Part shown: piece by piece, positions 55,030-64,000 of the stretch | Layout: each line of letters opens with the position of its first letter | Position numbering within the stretch: the stretch's first letter is position 1 | Source: Ilex aquifolium | Taxonomy: Eukaryota; Streptophyta; Magnoliopsida; Aquifoliales; Aquifoliaceae | Assembly: GCA_951799425.1 (NCBI GenBank) | Contig: OX637399.1 | Span: forward strand, 33,019,701-33,083,700 | Direction of reading: 5' to 3' | Length of the DNA: 64,000 nucleotides | Notes under the pieces: model-generated | The model's database searches: none | The model's input: the letters and a program-made list of their open reading frames with translations, nothing else | Told to the model about the DNA's origin: nothing | Made by a program: the position numbers and the translations under genes

Positions 55030-55267
55030 AAGACTTAGGTTATGAGTTGATCCAATAAAGTCAAAACACCTTCTATCTAAAAGAAATGGTGCTCGATGAA
55101 ACTATTCAGATTCCACATTATGTTATGGGCGTTCTCCTGGTGTATATGAAAAAGAGTGACGAACTCATTTTTGTTCGGTCATAAATTGGTCCAAAAAATG
55201 AGAGTCGGCTTCCTTAAGTCTGTTGTTTCTCAGTAGCTCAGTGGTAGAGCGATCGACTTTTAACTGC
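55030..55267 (+). other. Probable plastid-derived fragment ending in a 5' half of trnN-GUU
   Basis: At 55227-55266 the sequence follows the 5' half of plastid tRNA-Asn (CTCAGTAGCTCAGTGGTAGAGC, then a D-arm and anticodon stem), but the anticodon region reads CTTTTAAC where GTT is expected, and the 3' half is missing. The upstream DNA is GC-richer than its surroundings and looks like the spacer before plastid trnN. Not a functional tRNA gene. Confidence 0.45.
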
Positions 55268-56374
55268 TATTATTTTCGATTGGATCAAAGTCACACAATT
55301 CAAAGATTGGAGACTAAATTGATACAACACACATACTTAAGGGGCTATCAATGTATTTTACCCAAAAAGTTTTCTAAAACTCAAAGCTGGTTCGAGTGAT
55401 TGCCTCGAGGATTCTGGTTGGAATTCTAAGGTAGAGAAGGTATAGAGGATTGATTCAACAGCATTCTCAGAGTTTTCAAGTTTACAATTTATCACTTTAA
55501 TCCCTAAAGTTTTCAAAGAATACACCTCAAGTGTGATCATATGAGACGCACGTAACGATCTTTATTAGTAAATTTCAACCAACTATTGTTTTCGATTAGA
55601 CCAAAATGACTAAAATTTGAGGGACCAAATTCACACAATTAAAAGATCAGAGACTAAATTGACACAAAATACATAATTTAAAGACTAAAAATATATCTTA
55701 CCCAAACTTTTTTCTTTGGAGCTTGGTGGTGACTAGGGTATGTTACTCATGAACATGCTCAAGAATTAGGTGTTTGATCAAAAGTTAGTTTGGCTAGAAG
55801 AATTCACGAGCCTAGACTCTGATATCATGTGAAAAAAGAGAATAGAAAATGAATAGTACTTGTACATTGTTTTGATGTGTTTTATCATATACATGATGAT
55901 AAGGTTTATTTATAGTACAAGAGAGTAATAAAATTTTATAGTCTAATAGACGTGAGACAAATATATAAACATATAAACATTAACATAATTGATTAGGTCC
56001 CCAAATTATGTCCTAATAGCATTTTTCATAAAACTAGAACAAGATAAATTTAGAAACCTAATTCATTACAGTTATTAGATTAGATTCAAGATTGGATGAG
56101 ACCCACTATCAATCTAATAGGTGTTAGATTGATCGGTTAGATCCGTTTAGCAAATGAATTGATACGAATTTAATCATGTAATTATAAATGAATTGAGTTG
56201 CATTAAAGAAATTTGATATGACGAAGTATATATACACATATAGTTTTGATGAATAAGTTTATTTGTATCTATTGATCATAAAAATAATAAAACTAAAATA
56301 TACATAAGAAAATTGTAGACGTGACACGTTTTCACTTGACCGAAAAAAGATAGATATTAAAAAAATTACCCAAA
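55268..56374. other. Intergenic DNA with a MITE end
   Basis: Two copies of a phrase (GATTGGAGACTAAATTGA near 55303 and GATCAGAGACTAAATTGA near 55644) suggest an old duplication. At about 55990-56025, GGTCCCCAAATTATG...TAATAGCATTTTTC matches one end of the 42051 MITE family. No gene seen. Confidence 0.4.
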
Positions 56375-56604
56375 AAATATTGGGTGTAACGGTGACATGA
56401 TCACGTTGTAATTGTCATGTAGTGTCACAATTTAATAAAAACATAACAAATAAGTAGGTCAATCCCACATATTATAGTAACCACCATGCCATGTCATTTA
56501 ATAACCACTCAAGTAGAGTTCACCGTGTCCATTTATAAACTTATTATTGGATGATAATACCACGTGTCAATAATAACGTGGTATTATCGTTACACACAAT
56601 ATTT
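56375..56604. repeat. 230-bp MITE, same family as 8275-9110
   Basis: Inverted ends AAATATTGGGTGTAACGGT and AAATATTGTGTGTAACGAT. In inverted orientation its body matches both outer parts of the interrupted element at 8275-9110 (CCAATAATAA, GTGATTATTAAATGACATGG-like). Confidence 0.7.
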
Positions 56605-57340
56605 ACTCGGCTTGTAGGCCCATAAAAGTACTAGTCCCTTTAAAAGTACAGAAAAAATATATGTGTATATATATGTAAGGAAACTCCATGGTACTGAGAA
56701 AAAAATTCGGTACGGGTACCGCAAATTACTATTTTGTATGGTAAAATTACAATTTTGAAAGGAAAAGTTACAATTTCTCAAGGGAGGTCATGATAGATCA
56801 CAAACACTCATGATTGATCATGAAAAACACGGTATCGATCGTAACATTCCATGACCAATTATGCTCTTTGAATTTGTAATTTACAACTTAAAAAAATTAT
56901 AACTTAGCCTTAAAAAATTGTAACTTTGGGTATCGATACCGCCGGCGTTAGTGTAAAAGTTCCCATGTATGTATGTGTGTTCATTGTTCCAAAATGTATA
57001 TCAGTACATATATTTAGGGAGACAAGGAAAGTATTCCAAACAACACGAATAATTCGAGAGCTTAGAGGGGGGAAATCATGTGAGTTTGCAACGTTTTACA
57101 ATGTGAAGCATGAAAGAAAAGAATAAGTCCATCCCAAAGGATACCTATACACATAACTTTTCCTCCACTCTTATGACATTGGAGAAAAAGGTAAAAAAAT
57201 TCAGACATTTTCCTAATAAGAAGGAATTCTTTTCTTGGTTTCAATTTTCCTCTCCCACCAAGGAATGTTCTTTCTGTTCCTCCCAAAGTCTCATGACTTC
57301 TAATAAAAGTTTCACATGCATGCACACACACATTTTCCCT
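56605..57340. other. Upstream region of the sucrose synthase gene
   Basis: AT-rich, with no other gene recognised. It should contain the sucrose synthase promoter. Confidence 0.5.
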
Positions 57341-57341
57341 C

Positions 57342-57349
57342 TATAAATA
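57342..57349 (+). promoter_or_regulatory. TATA box of the sucrose synthase gene
   Basis: TATAAATA 97 bp upstream of the start codon, after a CACACACA-rich stretch, giving a short 5' untranslated region of about 60-70 bases. Confidence 0.65.
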
Positions 57350-57438
57350 CACCCATATGATAATGAATCAATAGAACAAAAAACCAAAGCCAGAAATCAA
57401 TCTATTTCTGAGAAGTTTATCAGCATTTTGCAATTGTA

Positions 57439-60400
57439 ATGGCTTCTACAACAGCAGATAGCATGCCCGGTGCTTTGAAACGCAATCGGTACCATATGAA
57501 GAGGTGTTTTGCTAGGTACGAGCAAATTATTGTGATTTTTAAACTGAATTCTCTCTCTCTATTGTTATTTCTGACTTATTTCTCAAACTATTGTTATTTC
57601 TATAAAAGCGTAGTTTAAACTCACGCTTTTTTTATAGAAGCAACGACAATCAGTGAGATAACATTAGTATTTTGTTTTTGGAATATATGAAGCTTTGTTG
57701 GGATGGGGAGAAGGTTAATGAAAACCCACCATTTGAGGGAGGAAATAGAGAAAACCATACAAGACAAGCTTGAAAGAACCCAGGTTTTGGATGGTTCACT
57801 GGGTCACATCCTGAGTTCCACACAGGTGTTAGTTTACTCTCTCTCTCTCTCTCTTACACACACCCCCCTAAAACCACGCATCTACAAGTGATTTCATGTG
57901 AAAATTTGCAGGAGGCAGCTGTTGTCCCTCCATATGTGGCTTTTGCAGTAAGATACAATCCAGGTAGTTGGGATTATGTTATGGTGAAAGCTGATGATCT
58001 TGTGGTACATGCTATTACTGCTGCAGAATTCTTGAAATTCAAAGAAACGATCTACGATGACAATTGGTGGGTGTGCACTTGCAACATATTTATCATTTCT
58101 TTTGCTACATATTTATCATTTGTCTTAAATAGAAAAACACTGAAAAAATACACCCCTCATCTACCATGTTTCTCGTATTGCATCTTTAACGACAGTTTTA
58201 CTTCACATTGCTTCAATGATTAACATCCGTTGCAAATTTGATGACCAGATATCTCACTTTGCCCCCGAATTATAAAATTTTCATTTCACTTTATCTTGAT
58301 ATGTCGACATTTTACCAGATGTACGTTTCCATCTGCGTAATGTAAAATCAATTCAAATAATTAAAGGACAATGTGAGAAATCAATACTTCAAGGGGCAAA
58401 AAGAGTCAAAACCATGGGCAAATTATACTTTGACCCCCTCAACTATGATTTTTTTATATTGTCCCCTCAACAATCATATTTTTTATATTGCACCTTCAAT
58501 TAAATGATTAGTTTTACATTGCTCTAATTATTCACTTCCGTTACAAATCTAATATAAAGTTTCTTTATTTTATCCCTTGAACTATGTAATTTGTTTTCAC
58601 TTTACCTCGACACGTTAATAATTTCTATCTAGAAAGATAACTGACATTTACAATGAGAGCAGTGTGAAATAATTTAAATAGTTAAGGCAACAGTATAAAA
58701 AATTCAATAATTCAAGAAATCAAGTTAACTATAGTTCAGGGGTCAAAGTGTCATTTGTCTGCAAAACCATAGATGAGAGGGTCAACCAATAATGTACCCT
58801 TTTATGTTGGAGCACTATAAATTGTAGGAATATAAGACATCCACAACAATCTTGATTTTCTTATATATTTTTTTGGCTCAAAGAATAATAATAAAATGAT
58901 TTGATATGCAGGGCAAATGATGAAAATGCATTGGAAGTAGATTTTGGAGCTTTAGACTTCTCTATTCCGAGCCTAAACCTTTCTTCTTCAATCGGAAATG
59001 GAGTAAACTTCATCTCAAAATTCATGACTTCAAAGCTTTTTGGGAATCCTGAGAGTGCAAAGCCTTTGGTTGAGTACTTGCTTGCTCTTAATCATCGAGG
59101 GGAGGTAAGCCAACAAGAAACTTGAATTACTTTAATCCGTTCATTGTCTCACATTACCCCTTCAACTATCGGGTTTTTCACATTGTAATTCTAGCATAGT
59201 TTTAATAGTTTCATGTTGCCCTCTAAATTATATGCTTCTCATATTGAACCTCTAATTATAGTCAGTTCAAGTGATAATAGTGACAAATTGTAAACTCAGA
59301 CATCATGAGTTTGAATCTTAGCAATTTTTTGGGGTCAGACAATGAGAGATTTATCCTTTATGAATACCTTAGTTCCAACGTGGATAACCTGTCTTTGACT
59401 GAACTGAGGAGAAAATTAGTCGAGGGATGTCCAGACACCCCTAACCGTTGAACCCAAAAAACAAAAAAAAAGTCGCAAAAGTAGAAAACGCCTATTTTAC
59501 TGCACATTTCGACATTTTTCATCCAAAATAGATTGGATGTTTTGGTTTTGGGAGAAGGTGAATATAATTCAAGTAATTGAGCATAAATGTGAGAAACTCA
59601 ACAGTTGAGGGGGCCAAATGAGATCAATGCCAGGATCAAAGTGTAATATGCCCCAAACAAAACCTAAAATATTTTAAAAAAAAAAAAGAAAAAAGAAGAA
59701 GAAAAGATTATCAAACTTTGAAAAATGTATTTAGAAATTAACAGCAGCCTTTTATTCTGGTCCAACATTTGCAGAATCTAATGATCAACGAGGCCCTCAA
59801 TACAGTTGCCAAGCTTCAAGGAGCGTTGATTGCAGCTGAAGCTTTCATCTCCGCTCTGCCAAAGGACACGACTTATCAAAGCTTGGAGCAGAGGTAAACT
59901 TTTCCTTTACTTCCTTTTCTGAAAAAAAAAAAACAGTTTATATTCGCCTTGGGCTCTCAATGGGTCGGTGCGTGACCAGTTCGTGTCTTTTCAATATCTA
60001 TTCAACTTATATGCAACCTATTTATAATTGTCAATCGGGTCTATGTCATACCCAATTTATGTCTATATAAGTTGTGTTTAGCAAATCTATATAGCTAAAT
60101 TCATGTCGATTCATTTATTTGGTGGGTCTACCGAATTCATCAGTTTATTGATCATGCTTGCCAAGAATAACCACTTATGCCATGCTGATTTCATGTTGGA
60201 CTTGCTGGTTGTGTTTAGAACTACCAGCTCTACCCGATGGCTCAAGTCGGAGGGGTTCTTGGTCTATCTGAGCGAGTAGTAGCGCGCTTATGTCGCTCAG
60301 GCTCATGAATCCGAATGAATCAATGGCAAATCTCGTGTGCATGAACCAGTCCCTCAACTCATTCCTCAGTTAGACCGTATATTTTATATATTAGTATGTG

Positions 60401-63400
60401 ACTTATGTTGCTATCCTATTTTCATAATTTCAGGCTTAAAGAGTGGGGCTTTGAGAAAGGGTGGGGAGACAATGCAGAGAAAGTTAGAGAGACAATGAGT
60501 ACGCTTTCAGAGATACTTCAAGCTCCAGACCCAATAAACATGGAGTCCTTCATTAGCAGTCTTCCGGTCACATTCAATATCGTTATCTTCTCCGTTCATG
60601 GTTACTTTGGCCAATCAGATGTACTCGGCTTACCGGACACCGGAGGGCAGGTGGGTATTAAAAGCTAGTCATCAAATACTTCATAGTAATGGCAAATTAG
60701 AGTATTAAACCATCATCCAAGTAGAGTTCGACTCGAGCTAAAAAAAAAATAAATCAAATTTGATCATATTTCTAAGCTGTTTTTGTGAATGGGGCAAATA
60801 GCAATGGGTGGGTCGACTTGAGTAGGATTATGTCAATAAATAATTTTAAGAATATTTGTTAAATAACACAAATTTGAAAGATGAATAATCCCGTACATAT
60901 CACAAAGTAGCGTTAAGCCATAAACGTCTCTCTTTGTATTTATTCCGTAATAGATTAATTCTTGAGAAATTTAAACTTTTAGGTTTTATTTTATAGTCGA
61001 TTATACAAAATTTAAGGGACTTTATTGAGAATTGATTTCTTTAGATTATATTATGAATTTCGAGGGTTCAACTTTAAAATTTTTGTTCAGTCTGAGATTC
61101 ATTCACAATTGAATCGAAACTGAACATTCAAACTCGATAAACTTCGCTCAATTAACACCTCTATAGCAGCACTTGAATTTGTAGTATCTTGCTTATCTCC
61201 ATATATGTTTTGTACTAGGGATTCAGACATTTACTTGTTATATTTGAACAGGTTGTTTACATTCTAGATCAAGTAAAAGCTTTAGAAGAAGAAATGCTAT
61301 TCAGAATTAAGCAGCAAGGCTTGAATGTGAAGCCCCAGATCCTTGTGGTGAGCCACCAAAAATGCTTTTCATTGTTTTTTTATTTCAACGGTCAAGGATG
61401 TTTGGCCAGTTTACACTTACGTACACTTCGACTAATTTCCTCCATGATCCAGTCAAAGGCAGTCGGAACTAAGATATTCGGGATAAATCTCTCATGACCC
61501 AAGGGGTTACCAAGAAATACTTCTCAGTTCTCATTGTTCAACCAAATTGAAAAAGAAAATTAGGGTTTTTAAACTTTTTTTTTTTTTCTTTGTGTATATA
61601 CAGGTAACTCGTCTAATACCAGACTCTAAAGGGACAAAGTGCAATCAAGAGTTAGAGCCAATCCTCAACACTATGCACTCTCACATTCTTAGGGTCCCAT
61701 TCAGGACCGAGGAAGGGGTTTTGCTCCATTGGCTATCCCGGTTTGATGTCTACCCTTACCTGGAGAAATTTGCTCAGGCAAGTCCTTTCTTCGTTTCTCG
61801 GGTTAATTACGTTTATACTTTCTCGTGGTCTAAATGGAAATCAATTTATCTCTCTATAATTTGAAAATTTTTATTTTTACCATCTTATAATTTTGGATTA
61901 AAATGTTACTTTTATAATTTCCATTAACATTGAGGGTCAAAGATCAATAGTGAAATTCCTTTGTTGAAATAGTACTTCGACAAACAACATTTATTTTAAT
62001 TTTATATATACACTTGAAATTTAATTCCTTTATTCCTTTTGTTTTTATCATTCTTTTACTCTTTCTTTATTTATTAAACTATTAGTTATTTTTGTTCTCT
62101 CTCTAAATTAACACAACTAAACAACTTAGTGGCATTTATGTAAACACCCGTTATTAACGGCGTTAATCATAAATGCTCGGAATTAAACGCTAGTGTTTTC
62201 TTTTTTTCTTGTAGTGCAAAGTGAGATGGGTTGCATATTTTAAGGACTAATATATTTTGCTCTCTATTAATTGTTCTAGTTTTTGACTCTCTCTCTTTCT
62301 CTCTCTCTCTCATCACTAGGATGCTAGTGCCAAGGTCCTAGAGCTGATGGAGGGCAAACCAGACCTCATCATAGGAAACTACACTGATGGAAACATTGTG
62401 GCATCTTTGATGGCTAGCAAACTAGGAGTAACTCAGGTCTAACTATTGTTCATTTGTTCTCGAACAGTTCATATGGATCGCTTTCACTTTCCATTTACCA
62501 ATGATTTGTGAATGGTAAAAAAAATTCTAAGGCTTTCAATTACTATATATAAATCTGCAGGGAACCATTGCTCATGCTTTAGAGAAAACCAAGTACGAAG
62601 ATTCTGATGTAAAATGGAAGGACTTAGATCCCAAGTATCATTTTTCATGCCAATTCACAGCCGACTTAATCTCAATGACTACTGCTGATTTCATCATCAC
62701 CAGCACATATCAAGAAATTGCAGGAAGGTTGGTCTGTTCATTTGCTCATCTATATGTTCAAGTTTAACTCGAGTTCAAATTTCAGTTTCATTCGATTGGA
62801 TACAATTTTTTAAATAAAAATTTGGGTTCAAATCAAGTTCGTTCCTAGAGTTACACAAACAGACTGAAATTCCTGATCGTGCAGGTTATGTCCTGAAAAC
62901 CTAACACTTCCACCTACGATTTGCTTGAATTGTCGATGTTGAACTATACTATTTGTCGAAGGTTTTAACTTCGTCGTTCTTGACCAAAAAAAAAAACTAG
63001 AATACTATTGGATATTTCAAGTTCGCCTAAATTGGGTTCGAATAGACCCGCCCATATTACAACGTTCGACATATATATGAGGTTATTTATATGTACTGCT
63101 GACCAAAACTAATAATTTGCCTTCTTTCTCAGTAAGAGTAGGCCTGGACAATATGAGAGTCATGAGGCGTTTACAATGCCTGGACTTTGTAGAGTAGTTT
63201 CGGGCATCAATGTATTTGATCCAAAGTTCAACATTGCTGCTCCTGGTGCTGATCAATCCATCTACTTTCCACCCACGGTTAAACAGAAGCGATTCACCTC
63301 ATTTCAGCCTGCAATAGAAGAACTGCTCTACAGCAAGGAAGATAACAGTGAACACATGTAAGTCTTTCTCTTCTATTTAGCACCTGCAATGGGTCATGTT

Positions 63401-64000
63401 GTGTCGAGTCTTGTACTGCCTTGAACTGTTGAACCCGCATTGTTTAGTATTGTATGCTATGGGCTAAGCACGCGGATTTATGATGCATTGTATAATTAAG
63501 GCTCAAAGCTCACATTTATATACAACTTTACAGCAATTTACCAAGTAATGTGAGGGATGTCCAGCCTGAGATGGCCCCCACGCCTAATTGTTGTGTCGTG
63601 TTAAGATTGAATCAATCCATACCGAATCATTCATTTATAGTCGTGTATAATCGAATTCTGACAACAATACTGAACTATGCTTTGAAACAGTGGATTTCTT
63701 GCAGATAGGAAGAAACCCATCATCTTCTCAATGGCAAGACTTGACATAGTGAAGAACATAACCGGATTAGTCGAATGGTACGGAAAGAACAAAAGGCTCA
63801 GAAACTTGGCAAACCTCGTAGTAGTCGGAGGTTTTTTCGACCCATCAAAATCAAAAGACAGAGAAGAAATGTCAGAAATCAAGAAAATGCACTCTCTCAT
63901 CGAACAATACAAACTCAAAGGCCAAATCAGATGGATCGCAGCTCAAACGGACCGGTACCGGAACGGAGAACTGTACCGGTGCATTGCTGATTCAAAGGGA
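57439..64000 (+). CDS. Sucrose synthase, SUS5/6/7 clade, 5' part (12 exons, 3' end outside the window)
   Basis: Sucrose synthase reversibly converts sucrose and UDP to UDP-glucose and fructose in the cytosol or at membranes. Exons: 57439-57515, 57693-57825, 57912-58066, 58912-59104, 59775-59893, 60434-60650, 61252-61347, 61604-61777, 62320-62436, 62561-62727, 63133-63357, 63691 to the window end. They join in one frame to 661 codons of an expected 800 or more. The N-terminus ([15 protein letters not shown] then YHMKRCF) resembles the SUS5/6/7 group rather than SUS1. The sucrose synthase domain runs from RTQVLDG through [13 protein letters not shown] to [17 protein letters not shown]. The glycosyltransferase part starts at [11 protein letters not shown] and includes [48 protein letters not shown] and [20 protein letters not shown]. 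Intron 8 starts with GC (61778). No stop or frameshift was seen. Confidence 0.93.
58424..58760. repeat. Probable MITE in sucrose synthase intron 3
   Basis: Left TTATACTTTGACCCCCTCAA and right (reverse complement) AATGACACTTTGACCCCTGAA form inverted ends of about 20-25 bp. A related arrangement appears in intron 4 (about 59140-59650). No target duplication confirmed. Confidence 0.45.

Noticed and set aside
55227..55266. Functional tRNA gene
   Set aside because: Only the 5' half is present, the anticodon stem does not pair properly and no T-arm follows.

Overview
The window looks like a plant nuclear genome, most likely a eudicot. It has short GT-AG introns in AT-rich non-coding DNA, plant Mutator-like (MULE), Ty1/copia and Ty3/gypsy elements, a plant type IIB Ca2+-ATPase relative and the 5' part of a sucrose synthase gene. 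I could not name the species. About two thirds of the window is transposon.

Region by region. (1) 1-7456: a MULE with two convergent genes: a two-exon MURA-type transposase on + (634-2886), and a multi-exon gene on - (about 5864 to 3587) that ends in a C48/Ulp1-like Cys-box exon. An octamer is scattered through the non-coding parts. I counted ATGTTACT 10 times on the + strand in the left half (470-3327) and its complement AGTAACAT 17 times in the right half (4543-7106). I saw no copy of the opposite orientation in either half and none inside a coding exon. This is the most unusual signal in the window. (2) 7457-9832: AT-rich DNA with a solo copia LTR (7805-8138) and a MITE split by another insertion (8275-9110). 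(3) 9838-40900: a minus-strand, gag-only Ty3/gypsy element of Tat type, with LTRs 9838-10723 and 40007-40900 and target-site duplication (TSD) ACAAT. Its gag is interrupted at one point by a 25.5-kb array (13008-38543, TSD AAAAC). The array is a Tekay/Del-type chromovirus in the order LTR-internal-LTR-internal-LTR-internal-LTR, with an exact 7,643-bp period. All three internal regions carry the same two in-frame UAG codons. (4) 41404-51467: a degenerate auto-inhibited Ca2+-ATPase (ACA) gene. Its calmodulin-binding segment is duplicated and its phosphorylation and nucleotide-binding domains are missing. Its first intron holds a copia relic, a hAT-like element and a MITE. (5) 51468-57340: GT-rich low-complexity tracts, a probable plastid-derived fragment and MITEs. 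(6) 57439-64000: a sucrose synthase gene, 12 exons visible, cut by the window edge, with one GC-AG intron.

How the parts relate. The transposase and the second MULE gene belong to one element, and the shared oriented motif ties their non-coding DNA together. The nested gypsy elements give a clear order: the Tat-type element inserted first, the chromovirus inserted into its gag, and LTR-LTR exchange then probably expanded the chromovirus into the array. The ACA relic and sucrose synthase are host genes. Only sucrose synthase looks intact as far as it can be seen.

Limits. Exon boundaries come from reading frames and GT/AG sites by eye. Family names rest on recognised motifs, not searches. Motif and SNP counts were made by eye.
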